A stretch of 64,000 bases of DNA from Asaia prunellae JCM 25354 (GTDB lineage: Bacteria; Pseudomonadota; Alphaproteobacteria; Acetobacterales; Acetobacteraceae): assembly GCF_000613885.1 (NCBI RefSeq), contig NZ_BAJV01000006.1:1-64000 (forward strand). The letters are read 5' to 3'. The position numbers were made by a program, and so were the translations under genes. Positions 10,243 through 20,096 of this stretch are shown piece by piece (the first letter of the stretch is position 1; each line of letters starts with the position of its first letter). Below the pieces are notes generated by a model. That model saw only the letters and a program-made list of their open reading frames with translations. It had not been told where the DNA came from and ran no database searches.

Positions 10243-11532
10243 ATGTCCAACGTCACCGTCATCGGCACCCAGTGGGGTGACGAAGGCAAGGGAAAGATCG
10301 TGGACTGGCTGGCCAGCCGTGCGGATATCGTCGTCCGCTTCCAGGGCGGCCATAATGCCGGTCATACACTCGTGGTGGGCGATCAGGTCTACAAGCTTTC
10401 CCTGCTGCCTTCAGGTCTCGTGCGCGGCAAGACCGGCGTGATCGGCAATGGCGTTGTTGTCGATCCTGAAGCGCTCCTGTCTGAAATTGATCGTGTTTCG
10501 GCTCAGGGTCTTGTGGTCAATCCCGAGACGCTCTGGGTTGCCGATAACGTACCGCTTATCCTGCCGCTGCATGTTGCCACGGATCGCGCCCGCGAGGCTG
10601 CGCGTGGCGATCGCAAGATCGGCACCACCGGCCGTGGCATTGGCCCTGCCTATGAAGACAAGGTGGCCCGTCGCGCCATTCGTCTGTGCGATCTGGCCGA
10701 GCCCGAAACGCTCGACTGGAAGCTTGATGAGCTGCTGCTGCATCACAACACGCTTCTGGCAGGTCTGGGTGCTGCGACCTTTACCAAGCAGGAAATCCTC
10801 GACCATCTGGCAAGGCTCGCGCCGCGCGTGCTGCCGTATGCCTGCTCGGTCTGGGAGCGGTTGGACGAGGCGCGCCGCGCAGGCCGTCGCATTCTGTTTG
10901 AGGGTGCTCAGGCCGTTATGCTTGACGTTGATCACGGCACTTATCCTTTCGTAACCAGCTCGAACACCGTTGCAGCAGTTGCAGCCAGCGGCAGTGGCGT
11001 TGGTCCCGGTTCGGTTGGCTTCGTGCTTGGCATTGCCAAAGCCTATACGACCCGCGTGGGTGAGGGGCCGTTCCCCTCCGAGCTGTTCGACGATGTCGGT
11101 CAGAAGCTGGGTGAGCGCGGGCGTGAATTCGGGACCGTCACGGGCCGTCCGCGTCGTTGCGGCTGGTTCGACGCCGTGCTGGTGCGTCGTGCTTCCCGTG
11201 TGGGTGGCGTGAACGGAATCGCGCTGACCAAGCTCGATGTGCTTGACGGTTTTGAGGAAGTGAAGATCTGCATCGGCTATGAACTCGACGGCCAGATGAT
11301 CACCTCTTTCCCCTCCAGCCCTGCTGCTCAGGCACGTCTAAAGCCCGTTTTTGAATCCATGCCCGGTTGGCAGGAGACAACTTTCGGTGCACGCAGCTGG
11401 GCCGATCTGCCTGCTGCCGCGATCAAGTATATCCGTCGCATCGAGGAGCTGATCGAGGCTCCGGTCACACTGCTTTCGACCAGTCCGGAGCGTGATGATA
11501 CCATTCTGATGCGCGATCCTTTCGAGGATTGA
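10243..11532 (+). CDS. purA: Adenylosuccinate synthetase
   Basis: PurA condenses IMP and aspartate with GTP to adenylosuccinate, the first step from IMP to AMP. The 429-residue protein has the P-loop-like [14 protein letters not shown] at residues 7-20, QGGHNAGHT, and [14 protein letters not shown] in the IMP/GTP site. It is the last gene of the serC-hisZ-purA group, separated from hisZ by 12 bases with AAGGGA upstream of the ATG, and ends just before a strong intrinsic terminator. Confidence 0.98.
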   Translation: MSNVTVIGTQWGDEGKGKIVDWLASRADIVVRFQGGHNAGHTLVVGDQVYKLSLLPSGLVRGKTGVIGNGVVVDPEALLSEIDRVSAQGLVVNPETLWVADNVPLILPLHVATDRAREAARGDRKIGTTGRGIGPAYEDKVARRAIRLCDLAEPETLDWKLDELLLHHNTLLAGLGAATFTKQEILDHLARLAPRVLPYACSVWERLDEARRAGRRILFEGAQAVMLDVDHGTYPFVTSSNTVAAVAASGSGVGPGSVGFVLGIAKAYTTRVGEGPFPSELFDDVGQKLGERGREFGTVTGRPRRCGWFDAVLVRRASRVGGVNGIALTKLDVLDGFEEVKICIGYELDGQMITSFPSSPAAQARLKPVFESMPGWQETTFGARSWADLPAAAIKYIRRIEELIEAPVTLLSTSPERDDTILMRDPFED

Positions 11533-11535
11533 GAC

Positions 11536-11566
11536 AAAAAAAGCGGGCCTTCGGGCCCGCTTTTTT
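11536..11566 (+). terminator. Intrinsic terminator of purA (bidirectional)
   Basis: A GCGGGC-C-TTCG-G-GCCCGC hairpin at 11543-11560 has a UUCG tetraloop, a run of T directly after it and a run of A directly before it. It can therefore stop transcription from purA on one strand and from ahpF on the other; both genes end within about five bases of it. Confidence 0.95.
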
Positions 11567-11567
11567 C

Positions 11568-13153
11568 TTATTCGGCAGCGGCCGCAAGCGGAGCTGCTGA
11601 AGGCAGGCGGATCAGATAGTCAAAGGCCGAGAGGCCAGCTTTCGCCCCCTCGCCGGTAGCAACAATGATTTGCTTGAACGGTGTCGTCGTTGCGTCACCT
11701 GCAGCGAAAATACCGGGCACTGATGTTGCATTATGCGTATCCACGACGATCTCGCCACGGTCGCTCAGGACCACGCTGTCGCCAAGCCATTCGGTATTAG
11801 GCACCAGACCAATCTGGACAAAAATTCCTTCCAGTTCGATTTTGTGCGGCGTGCCCGTGGGACGATCACGATAAGCCAATGCTGTAACGCGACTGCCGTC
11901 ACCTTCGACCTCGGTGGTCTGGGCATTCATGATGACACGCACATTCGGCAGGCTGAACAGCTTGTCCTGCAGCACGGAGTCAGCCCGTAACACGTCAGCG
12001 AATTCGAGAAGCGTCACTTCCGAGGCCAGACCGGCGAGGTCGATGGCTGCTTCAACGCCGCTATTGCCACCGCCAATTACGGCAACGCGCTTGCCTTTGA
12101 AAAGCGGGCCATCGCAATGCGGGCAATAGGCAACACCCTTGTTACGATAGGCATCCTCGCCCGGTACGTTCATCGCGCGCCAGCGGGCACCAGGTGCCAG
12201 AATGATCGAGCGGCTGCGCATCACGGCGCCGCTTTCAAAGCGGATCTCATGCAATCCGCCTGGCTCTGAGGCGGGGATAAGCGCCGATGCGCGCTGACCA
12301 GTTGTGATATCCACCTCGTAGCTGCGCACATGCTTTTCAAGTGCTGCTGCCAGTTTTGGCCCCTCGGTTTCAGGCACCGAAATGTAATTCTCGATAGCCA
12401 TTGTATCCAGTACCTGTCCGCCGAAACGTTCCCCGACAATCCCTGTGCGAATACCTTGCGGGCGTCATAGACGGCCGCCGCTGCTCCGGCCGGACCTGCG
12501 CCTACGATCAGAACTTCAAAAGGAGCCTTTTCGGAAAGCTGTTCAGCCTTGCGTGAGGCAGAGCCTGTATCGAGCTTCGCAATAATGGCCTCTACATCCA
12601 TTCGGCCTGAGGCAAACGGAACACCGTTCAGATAGATCTGCGGCACCGTCATGATATTGCGTTCGGTCACTTCCTGCTGGAACAGCGCGCCGTCGATCGA
12701 CGTATGTTCGATTGCGGGATTGAGTGCCGCCATGGCGTTCAGTGCCTGCACGACATCCGGGCAGTTCTGGCACGAGAGTGACATATAGGTTTCAAACCGC
12801 AGTGGGCCTTTCAGGCCGCGGATCTGAGCTGCCACATCGTCTTCGATCTTGGGCGGATGTCCGCCGATCTGTAGCAGCGCAAGAACAAGCGATGTGAATT
12901 CATGCCCCATGGGAATGGCGGCAAAGGTTACTGTCTCCTCACCATGGGTCCGACGGATACGGAAGGCTGGCGCACGCAGACCATCGGTGACCAGTCTTGT
13001 TGTAATGCGGTCGGAAAGGGCGGCGATATCCTCGACGAGCTCATGCAGTTCCTGCGCCTTGTCACTGTCATCCAGCGACGCTTCAAGAGTGATATCGTGG
13101 CGCAGATTGGTCAGATAGCTGCGCAGCTGATCCTTGATGGTTGTATCGAGCAT
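11568..13153 (-). pseudogene. ahpF: Alkyl hydroperoxide reductase subunit F, frame broken
   Basis: AhpF is the FAD/NADH flavoprotein that recycles the peroxidase AhpC. The N-terminal thioredoxin-like part (13153 downwards) has the CQNC redox pair near residue 130, then the FAD motif VLIVGAGPAGAAAA. The frame is lost right after VYDARK, near 12455, and resumes one base off with [15 protein letters not shown]. The second part carries the catalytic CPHC and the NADH motif [10 protein letters not shown]. Adding one G in the GG at the junction restores 528 residues, the usual AhpF size. AGGA lies 8 bases before the start. It follows ahpC on the same strand. A sequencing drop-out is more likely than a real lesion. 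Confidence 0.9.
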
Positions 13154-13270
13154 TAATCGTGTCCTGAAAAAAGCGGTTCGGGCGAGAGGCCGGGTGTGCC
13201 CAAGGCAGGCTTTGCCGCATGCACTCCGGCTACCGGAAAGAGGAAAGTGCAGTCTGTCAGAGCGCGCGGA

Positions 13271-13832
13271 TCAGATCTTGCCGATCAGGTCGAGTGAAGG
13301 AGCGAGCGTATGGGCGCCTTCTTTCCATTTCGCCGGACAGACCTCACCAGGATGGGCGGCGACATACTGGGCTGCCCGAACCTTGTCGAGCAGGGCTGTT
13401 GCACTGCGTCCCACGCCGCCTGAAGTGACCTCGATATACTGGATCCGCTTCGGGGTTGATCAGGAAGGTTGCGCGGTCTGCAACACCCGCTTCCTCGATC
13501 ATCACACCAAAATTCCGGGCAATCGTTCCAGACGGATCGGCGAGCATGACGTAATCAATCTTGCCGATAGCGGGTGAGGTATCGTGCCATGCCTTGTGCG
13601 TGACATGCTTGTCGGTTGAGACAGAGTAGATCTCAACACCCAGCTTCTGGAATTCCGCATAACTGTCAGCCAGATCCTCAAGTTCGGTCGGGCAGACAAA
13701 ACTGAAATCTGCAGGATAGAAGAAAAAGATAGACCATTTTCCATTCAGATCCTGATCCGTGACGGTCAGGAATTTACCGCGACAATAGGCATCTGTCGTA
13801 AATGGACGAATGGATGAATCTATTCTGGTCAT
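13271..13832 (-). pseudogene. ahpC: Alkyl hydroperoxide reductase subunit C (2-Cys peroxiredoxin), frame broken
   Basis: AhpC reduces organic peroxides and H2O2, using AhpF as reductant. The peroxidatic cysteine is intact in DFSFVCPTE near residue 47. After ATFLINPE, near 13447, the frame is lost. The ending with the resolving cysteine (HPGEVCPAKW) and the family C-terminus SLDLIGKI continues in another frame to a TGA at 13271-13273. Adding two bases at the junction gives 187 residues, exactly the common AhpC length. As written, the frame ends at 13344 with a foreign tail. The gene is first in the ahpC-ahpF pair. Confidence 0.88.
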
Positions 13833-14210
13833 GAGCCTGTCTCCGTGAAAAGGGTCTCAGTGAGAGCCTGATCACCCTGCCATCGCCCTATTCCAAAGCA
13901 AAACAGATCGTTCTGATCTTTGTGACAGGCTGAGCCTCTCAATGATGGAGTTCATCGAAAGTGCGTATCTGTTATGGATAGTCCTGCCGCATTTTTTCGG
14001 CACCATGCCAGAATACGATGGCAGCCAGATCCTGGCTTGTGAAACTCTGAAATCTGCCTGGCCCGTAATGAATTTCATGAGCGTATAGATGTCGGTAATG
14101 CGTCTGCGTCTCCAGTAGAGCGCATCGGGTCATTGTTCCCCTGAAGTGGCTTGGTTGTGCGGCAGGACATATGTGCCAGTAGTCTGACCCTGAACAGGAT
14201 TGGATCAGGT
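13833..14210. other. Intergenic region upstream of ahpC
   Basis: About 380 bases with no convincing gene; short frames here lack start signals and family features. It must contain the ahpC promoter (minus strand). An inverted repeat AGATC-N5-GATCT at 13905-13919 is the only palindrome I noticed. A peroxide regulator such as OxyR could act here, but I cannot make out a clear OxyR site. Confidence 0.4.
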
Positions 14211-14930
14211 TCAGCCTTGGTGCCAGGCAGTGCCGGTATAGAAAAACCTGCCTAATCCCAGGGTAAAAATCAGACATCCATAGAGACTATGCTCAAGGCA
14301 CGTGAGACGAAGGGAACGATGCCTTTCATAATCCAGAGCAAAAAGCGCGCCTCCCGCCGTTGTCAGGATGATCGCGAACCAGTTGAGAAAAATTATGTAA
14401 GCAAAGCCGAAAGCCTGGGCGCTGGCCGTGATGCGCGCAAATGCCGTCGGCAGCAGCGTGTGATAACGCTCGAACAGAAAGGCCCGATAAAGCACTTCTT
14501 GCGGCCAGACCGAGAGCAGAGGGTAGAGCCCCATGATGAGAAGCCACAGTCGCGGATCCTGTCGTGGCAGCCGAAGAAAATACTCCGGCGAGATCCACCA
14601 GGTACAAAATGCGAATAGAGGAGCGAGTATTGTGAACCGTAAAAGAATATTCAGCAGCTCAGGGATCAGGTCATGCAGATGAGGCTTCGGGCTACGTTTG
14701 CGTATCGAAACAAGAGCGCCAGATGCCCCGAGCCACAGTACGGCAAAAAGGACACCCGGTTGTCTGACCATCAGGACGAGCAGGGGCCCCGCGCCGTAGA
14801 TTGCACCCATTTCCAGGGCAAGAAGAAGGCGTTTCACAGCCCTGCAGGTGCTGCGTGCTGAGGGATCAAGTGGCGCTTCTGGAAAGGCAAAATGTCCTTG
14901 ATCGCACGGGACATTTTGCCGACCTTTCAC
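14211..14930 (-). CDS. CPBP family intramembrane metalloprotease
   Basis: A 239-residue membrane protein with about six to seven hydrophobic segments. The motif WPQEVLYRAFLFERY, near residue 150, matches the active-site region of the CPBP (CAAX protease and bacteriocin-processing) family, in the variant with Q-E instead of E-E. Its substrate is unknown. It starts with a GTG whose last bases form the TGA stop of rpoH (GTGA overlap), so translation is probably coupled to the heat-shock sigma factor. An internal ATG at about residue 42 is an alternative start. Confidence 0.8.
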   Translation of the reverse strand: MKGRQNVPCDQGHFAFPEAPLDPSARSTCRAVKRLLLALEMGAIYGAGPLLVLMVRQPGVLFAVLWLGASGALVSIRKRSPKPHLHDLIPELLNILLRFTILAPLFAFCTWWISPEYFLRLPRQDPRLWLLIMGLYPLLSVWPQEVLYRAFLFERYHTLLPTAFARITASAQAFGFAYIIFLNWFAIILTTAGGALFALDYERHRSLRLTCLEHSLYGCLIFTLGLGRFFYTGTAWHQG

Positions 14931-15841
14931 CCTTCTACGTGGTTGCGTAGCGAGATACCTTCATCCTGTTTGCGACGCAGTTCGACTTCCGCGGCCATGG
15001 CTTTTTGCAGTTTCTCAAATGCCCGCGCCTCGATCTGGCGAATGCGCTCACGCGACACGCCATATTCATGTGAGAGTTCTTCCAGAGTAGAAGGTTCATC
15101 CTTGAGGCGGCGTTCCGTCAGAATATGTCGCTCACGGTCATTGAGTGATTTCATCGCTTCGGTCAGCAAGGCCTGACGGCCGCTCATTTCCTCGGCTTCA
15201 CCCAGAGTTGTTTCCTGACTTTCCTGATCGTCGACCAGCCAGTCCTGCCACTCGCCTTCACTGTCGCTGCGTAGCGGAGCATTCAGACTGTGATCCGGCG
15301 CTGAAAGACGCTGGTTCATCGAGACTACATCCTGCTCGGGAACACCAAGCGTCGTTGCGATCTTGTTGACCTGCTCGGGCTTCAGATCACCGTCTTCAAT
15401 GGCCTGCATCTGCCCCTTGAGGCGGCGCAAATTGAAGAAAAGCTTCTTCTGTGAGGCGGTGGTACCCATTTTTACCAGCGACCAGCTGTGCAGGATATAT
15501 TCCTGCATGGCAGCACGGATCCACCACATGGCATAGGTTGCCAGCCGGAAGCCGCGGTCAGGATCAAAGCGCTTGACCGCCTGCATCATGCCGATATTGC
15601 CTTCGCTGATCAGCTCGTTGATCGGCAGGCCATAACCGCGATAACCCATGGCGATCTTCGCGACCAGCCGGAGGTGAGAGGTAACGAGCTTATGCGCTGC
15701 GGCGTCATCCTCGCGGTCGCGCCAGCGACGGGCAAGCTCGACCTCTTCCTGTGGGCTCAGGATAGGGAATTTACGGATTTCCTGAAGATAGCGTGTCAGA
15801 TTGCTTTCAGGACCAAGGGACAAAACGGCGGAAGAGGCCAT
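14927..15841 (-). CDS. rpoH: RNA polymerase sigma-32 factor RpoH
   Basis: This sigma factor directs RNA polymerase to heat-shock promoters. It has 304 residues. Region 2 is clear (ELISEGNIGMMQAVKRFDP, YAMWWIRAAMQEY), the RpoH box QKKLFFNLRRLK stands near residue 130, and region 4 has a C-terminal helix-turn-helix (GVSRERIRQIEARAFEKL). AAAGGAG stands about 10 bases before the ATG. The long leader upstream (15842 to about 16080) carries a palindrome. It overlaps the CPBP protease gene downstream. Confidence 0.97.
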   Translation of the reverse strand: MASSAVLSLGPESNLTRYLQEIRKFPILSPQEEVELARRWRDREDDAAAHKLVTSHLRLVAKIAMGYRGYGLPINELISEGNIGMMQAVKRFDPDRGFRLATYAMWWIRAAMQEYILHSWSLVKMGTTASQKKLFFNLRRLKGQMQAIEDGDLKPEQVNKIATTLGVPEQDVVSMNQRLSAPDHSLNAPLRSDSEGEWQDWLVDDQESQETTLGEAEEMSGRQALLTEAMKSLNDRERHILTERRLKDEPSTLEELSHEYGVSRERIRQIEARAFEKLQKAMAAEVELRRKQDEGISLRNHVEG

Positions 15842-15909
15842 TGGGCTGCAACTCCTTTCGCCCGGTGCAGAGAGGAACCTTATTTACGGGGTGCGCCCGT
15901 CAGAGTTCC

Positions 15910-15924
15910 CGTCACCGGGTGACG
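15910..15924. repeat. Palindrome in the rpoH leader
   Basis: CGTCACC-G-GGTGACG is a perfect 7-base inverted repeat with a one-base centre, about 70 bases upstream of the rpoH start. It could be a protein-binding site or a hairpin in the leader RNA; nothing more can be said from sequence. Confidence 0.4.
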
Positions 15925-16081
15925 CTGGGTTAGGGAAGGACCTTCGTCCCCGCAGAGCACCCTCAGCATGAGCGATGCCAGGCGGTACGTCCATTCCGGC
16001 GGCGCGTCACTTCGTCGGATTGACTATGAATGGAACATACAGCTTTTTTTGTGTCAAGAAAACGTACTGCATTACTCCTAA

Positions 16082-17064
16082 TTAACCGGCTCGCAGGGTT
16101 TGTAGCAAAAACCTGAAATCCTCGGGCGGTTCGGATTGAAAAAGTAGGGTTTCCCGCGTTCTGGGATGAGTAAATCCGAGTCGCGCTGCATGTAGCGCCT
16201 GACGCGGGAAATCAAGCGCAGCACGCCTGGCTGTTTCTCCCAGCCGCGTGCTGCGGCAGGGATACGTCGCAGATATACAGGGTCACCCAGAAGAGGGTGT
16301 CCGGCCTGGGAGAGATGTACTCTGATCTGATGGGTGCGGCCGGTTGCAAGCTTGCAGCTCACCAGACTGACAGCGGCGTTGAAGGCTTCCAGACAGCGCA
16401 CATGGGTCAGGGCATGCTTGCCACCCTGGGCCACCACAGTCATGCGTTTGCGGTCGCGCTTGTCGCGTCCGATAGCCCCGTCATAGCTGATCTCTGAAGG
16501 AAGGAGTCCCCAGGCGAGCGCCAGATAGGAACGATCAATATCTCGTGCGGCGAAAGCGTCTGAAAGTGCGTTATGGGCGAGCGGTGTCTTGGCCACAACC
16601 ATCAGGCCCGATGTATCCTTGTCGAGGCGATGAACGATGCCCGGTCGTTTCTCACCGCCAATGCCCTCAAGATCATCGCCGCAATGACCGAGCAGTGCGT
16701 TGACCAGCGTACCGGTTTCGTTGCCCGGTGCCGGATGCACCACCAGCCCGGCGGGCTTGTCGAGTACGATCAGGTCACGATCTTCGAAAATGATAGGAAG
16801 TGCATGGTCTTCTGCCTGAGGTCGGGCGGGGATTGCCGGTGGAACGATAAGGGTGAAAAGACGTCCGGCTCTGGTGGTTTCGGAAGCCTCGCGTATGATG
16901 GTGCCATCGCAGAAAACCTGTCCGGCTTCGATCAGGGATTTGATGCGCGAACGGGAGAGGGTATCGACCGCATCGGCCAGAAAACGGTCGAGACGTTGTC
17001 CTGCCTGTTCGGGCGTTACAGTAAGGTCGAATCGAGTAGGCGCGTTGGCGTTGGCGTCAGTCAT
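16082..17064 (-). CDS. rluD: Ribosomal large subunit pseudouridine synthase (RluA/RluD family), C-terminus frameshifted
   Basis: Makes pseudouridines in 23S rRNA. The S4-like RNA-binding domain is at residues 15-75 (GQRLDRFLA, SRSRIKSLIEAGQV). The catalytic domain has the family motif GIVHRLDKDTSGLMVVAK with the catalytic aspartate, and later ATGRTHQIRVHL and HPLLGDPVY. I chose the ATG at 17064 with AGGGA upstream. Near 16233, after GWEKQ, the written frame diverges into an unrelated tail. The other frame gives the normal ending ARRAALDFPRQALHAARL... and a TAA at 16082-16084. One added base restores 327 residues. Confidence 0.92.
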
Positions 17065-17097
17065 GCGTCCCTGTAGCAACTAGGATCATTTATCGCC

Positions 17098-17429
17098 ATG
17101 GATATACCCCCTCCCAGAACTCCCCGCCTGCTTATGGCGGTCGTTATTGTCATGGGGGTTCTCATCGTCCTGGGTACGGCGGGCTGATAGGAGTGATCAT
17201 CCATCGTGCCATGTCACCGGCGCACAAAGTGATGACTGTGGCCCGGCAGGACGTGCCGCAAGGCGAAGCGCCACGTCTTGCCCTCCCCGGAGGAGGGCGG
17301 CTTATTGCCGAGGCGGTCAGACCCGATGGATCACTTGCGCTTCAGATCAGCTCCCCGCAGGGCGATCGTGTGGTGATATGGGATCCCGAAACGAACAGGA
17401 TTGTGGCGCAGATTATCCTGACGCCCTGA
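17098..17429 (+). pseudogene. Small single-span membrane protein (DUF6476-like), frame broken
   Basis: The frame from the ATG at 17098 encodes a transmembrane helix (LLMAVVIVMGVLIVLGTAG) and then stops at TGA near 17186. One frame over, without the TGA, the sequence continues LIGVIIHRAMSPAHKV... to a TGA at 17427-17429, ending IVAQIILTP. One added base yields a 110-residue protein with one membrane span and a beta-rich soluble tail. It lies 33 bases from, and divergent to, rluD. It resembles the small proteins called DUF6476 that accompany rluD/rpoH in Alphaproteobacteria (recalled, not checked). Function unknown. Confidence 0.65.
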
Positions 17430-17451
17430 CATCCCCATAAGGGTGTCAGGG
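17424..17451 (+). terminator. Hairpin terminator after the small membrane protein
   Basis: CCCTGACA-T-CCC, loop CATAA, then GGG-TGTCAGGG forms a strong hairpin that overlaps the stop codon of the small membrane-protein gene. It is followed only by a weak T-containing stretch (GTGGTTTGATTG). It lies between convergent genes and may serve both. Confidence 0.6.
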
Positions 17452-17502
17452 GTGGTTTGATTGCTTGTGATGAAGGGCTTTTCAGTTTGCTCCTACCGGG
17501 TC

Positions 17503-19618
17503 TTATTGCCCCAGATGACGGGCAGTTTCCGGGTCGATGCCAAGTGATGTGTAAACCGGTACGATATCCACAATCCCGTCCCAGGCGCGGAAACTGTCCT
17601 TGTCCATGCCGTAATGATGCGGCATGGCTACGATAGCCGGGTCGTCATCCATGAAACGGATACGCAGTGAGTTCCATCGTGGCGCTATATGACGGTGATA
17701 GACGGCAGAAAGCCCGCACTGATCGACACACCAGTTGGTCGGATTGGCCGAATTATAGGCGGTAACGACGTAATCATGTAACTCCTGCGCGAGCAATGGC
17801 AGCTGATCTGTTTCGCCGAAATAGGAAACAGTGGCCCCAAAGCCCCATGGCTCGCCGGCAAGTTGGTGTCCTTCGCGATCAAAAGCGTAGAGGCGGAAGC
17901 CGTAATCATACTCTGCCTTGAGGGTGCGCAGGAGATTCGTGAAGTCGCGCGGGATCATGGCGTCGATATCAAGTGTGATTATGGGGCAGGAATACTGCCT
18001 CGTGATCTCGGGCAGCAGCATATAGCGGATGCATGTATAGCTTGCGCCATCTGGATGGCTCAGCGTTCCCCAGGCAAAGCTGAGCTGCACGGCATGGTTT
18101 TTCTCGGCCAGAGCCTGGCTGCAGGCCCTGAGAAAGGCGAGCTGCTCCCTTGTGGGGAGAGCAACGCCCAAAACCACACGAATGGTAGCAGAGGGGGGGG
18201 TCGTCTCTGCTGCCTGAATGAGAGAGGCAAGGAGCTTGGGGAAGAAGTTGAAATAGGTCGAATCGCATCCGAGAACGAGGCATACCTCAGGCGTTGTCTG
18301 TGGCGCGGGAGCCCAGTGCCATTCCCAGTGTGCTACACTGATTGGATGGGGCTCTGGCGGGCGTGGCGTATCAGTCAACCAGGAATATGTTCCACAGTTG
18401 AAATGAACAAAACCATAACCATTGGCGATGGCCAGGCTGCGTGCCTTGTCATAATGGATGTTGGCATCGGCGAAATCACGGTTGAGCCAGGAATTATGTG
18501 CCTTGGCGAGGTGCAAGGCGTGGGAGACACCATTCAGATGCTCTTCGCGTGCGATAAAGGCGGCGCGCCTGATCGGGGACAGCTGCTCCAGGCGTGTTCG
18601 AGTTCCTGATAATAATACAGGCGTATTCCATATTCAGAATTCTGAGGAAGCTGTAAGGCATCAATGCGGTTTCAAAAGCGGCATCAAGAGCAATCTGATA
18701 CCTGAACCTCATGTCGTTCAGAACCCGCTTGTGGGTGAATTCCCCCATTCGGATCCGGGTGGCGTAATCCTCGATTTCGGCTGTTTCAAGCCGGGTCAAC
18801 GTGGCTTTCTTGAAAGCCTGACTGAGGAGAAGCGCGCTCACGATGTCGTCTTCGGCACAACTTGCCACAATCGATCGCGCCACAAGAAGATCTATCTCAT
18901 TTATAGCCCCTCTCAGGGCATCAAGGCAGAGATTGGCTTCGTTGAACAGACCAAGCAGTGTGCAAAGGCGCGCAAGATAATAAAGATGAGGGGGATGGTC
19001 GCGGTGGGCATGTACAAGCGCGATCTGCCCTTCCAGCTCCGACCATTGCGCCCAGATTGCGTGTTTTCCCGGTTCTCCCGTTTCAGAGGCAGAGCGCACT
19101 GCAGCAAGGGCCCGTTCCACATTCTCGTTGGGCCAGGAGTGCAGAACTGTTCCGGAAACATGATGAAGGATTGTTCCTTCCGGACCGTTTTCGAAACCGC
19201 GCGGATCGAGACGGGTCTCTCCCAGGAAAAGAGAGAGTTCTTTCAGTTGTCCTCGGACAACATGACCATTTCCGTCTGCCCAGTCTCTGGATGTCAGGAC
19301 GTTGAGAAGGGGAAGAATATCCTTGGACAAAGGCAGAAACAGTGCCTGTTGGTCACGGGTCTCACTCTCCCCTACGTTTCCTTCGGAAGTGACGGTCAGA
19401 TAGGTTTCTCCCGATCGCAGGGCAACAGCCCCGGGAAAATCAGGAGCAATGTCAGGGTGGATCGAGTGTGAGGAAAGCTCTGGGACCAGACTGCTCCCGG
19501 TATCAATTAATATGGGTGTTGCACGCCCAGCATCTGCGTCATCAAGGGAGGCCGGGAAAATGCGAGTTGAATCATGACAAAGGATCGTACCATGCCAGGA
19601 GAGCAGAAAATGGGGCAT
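17503..19618 (-). pseudogene. Large putative glycosyltransferase-like protein, two frame breaks
   Basis: Three frames join into one 705-residue protein if one base is added near 18671 and one near 18572. The upstream part ends ...DAAFETA, the middle reads DALQLPQNSEYGIRLYYYQ, and the last resumes LEQLSPIRRAAF. The first 100 residues are beta-rich, residues 150-450 are helical and repeat-like, and the last 250 look like a nucleotide-sugar transferase fold: VCLVLGCDSTYF, a DxD-like motif in IITLDIDAMIPRD, then WGFGATVSYFG and NWCVDQCGLSAVYH. I do not recognise a named family. AAAGG precedes the ATG at 19618. The gene stands alone between convergent and co-directional neighbours. Confidence 0.6.
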
Positions 19619-19676
19619 TATCTCGGCCTTTCATGCCTAGGCGCTTATTACTCTCCTCTCTATGGTCCAGAGGCGC

Positions 19677-19973
19677 CTATCCTGCAAGAATAGCCTCCAT
19701 AAGGCCGGGAAAACGCTCATCAAGATCAGCTTTGCGCAAAGAATTGAAATGTTGCACCCCCTGTATGCGGGTGTGCAGCAGGCCGCTTTCACGAAGTACC
19801 TGGAAATGATGTGACATGCTCGATCTGGGGCGGTCACCCAGCAAGGCGGCGCAACTGGCCTCGGGAACCGAACCAAGGTGCTGAACGATTTCAAGACGGA
19901 TCGGGTCGGCCAGACCGCGCAGGACGCCCAGCAGGGTCAGGCTTTCTGAAGCGGGGTGGTCATAGTCAGCCAT
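19677..19973 (-). CDS. ArsR-type winged-helix transcriptional regulator
   Basis: A 98-residue DNA-binding protein. The core (LADPIRLEIVQHL, then the recognition helix region SMSHHFQVLRESGLLHTRIQGV) is the ArsR/SmtB fold. One cysteine (EASCAALLG) is present, but no obvious metal-binding cysteine cluster. It is divergent from the old yellow enzyme gene, with 123 bases between the two starts holding a clear palindrome at 20047-20062. It therefore most likely represses that reductase in response to an electrophile or oxidant (inference). Confidence 0.85.
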   Translation of the reverse strand: MADYDHPASESLTLLGVLRGLADPIRLEIVQHLGSVPEASCAALLGDRPRSSMSHHFQVLRESGLLHTRIQGVQHFNSLRKADLDERFPGLMEAILAG

Positions 19974-20046
19974 CGGCGTCGTCCGGTTCCAAAAAATGCG
20001 GGGGAGGGGTTGTCTTGAGGCAGACGCGTCCCCATTCCTGATATTG

Positions 20047-20062
20047 TTCGATCAAAATCGAA
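20047..20062. promoter_or_regulatory. Candidate operator between arsR-type gene and old yellow enzyme
   Basis: TTCGAT-CAAA-ATCGAA is a perfect 6-base inverted repeat with a four-base centre, 34 bases before the reductase ATG and about 73 bases from the regulator start. Position and symmetry fit an operator for the divergent ArsR-type protein. Confidence 0.5.
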
Positions 20063-20096
20063 TTAAACCCCCACGGGTTCATGAGGACACAGCATT

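Noticed and set aside
12221-13832. Programmed frameshifting in ahpC/ahpF
   Set aside because: No slippery heptamer with downstream pseudoknot is evident, and the same type of break occurs in many unrelated genes.
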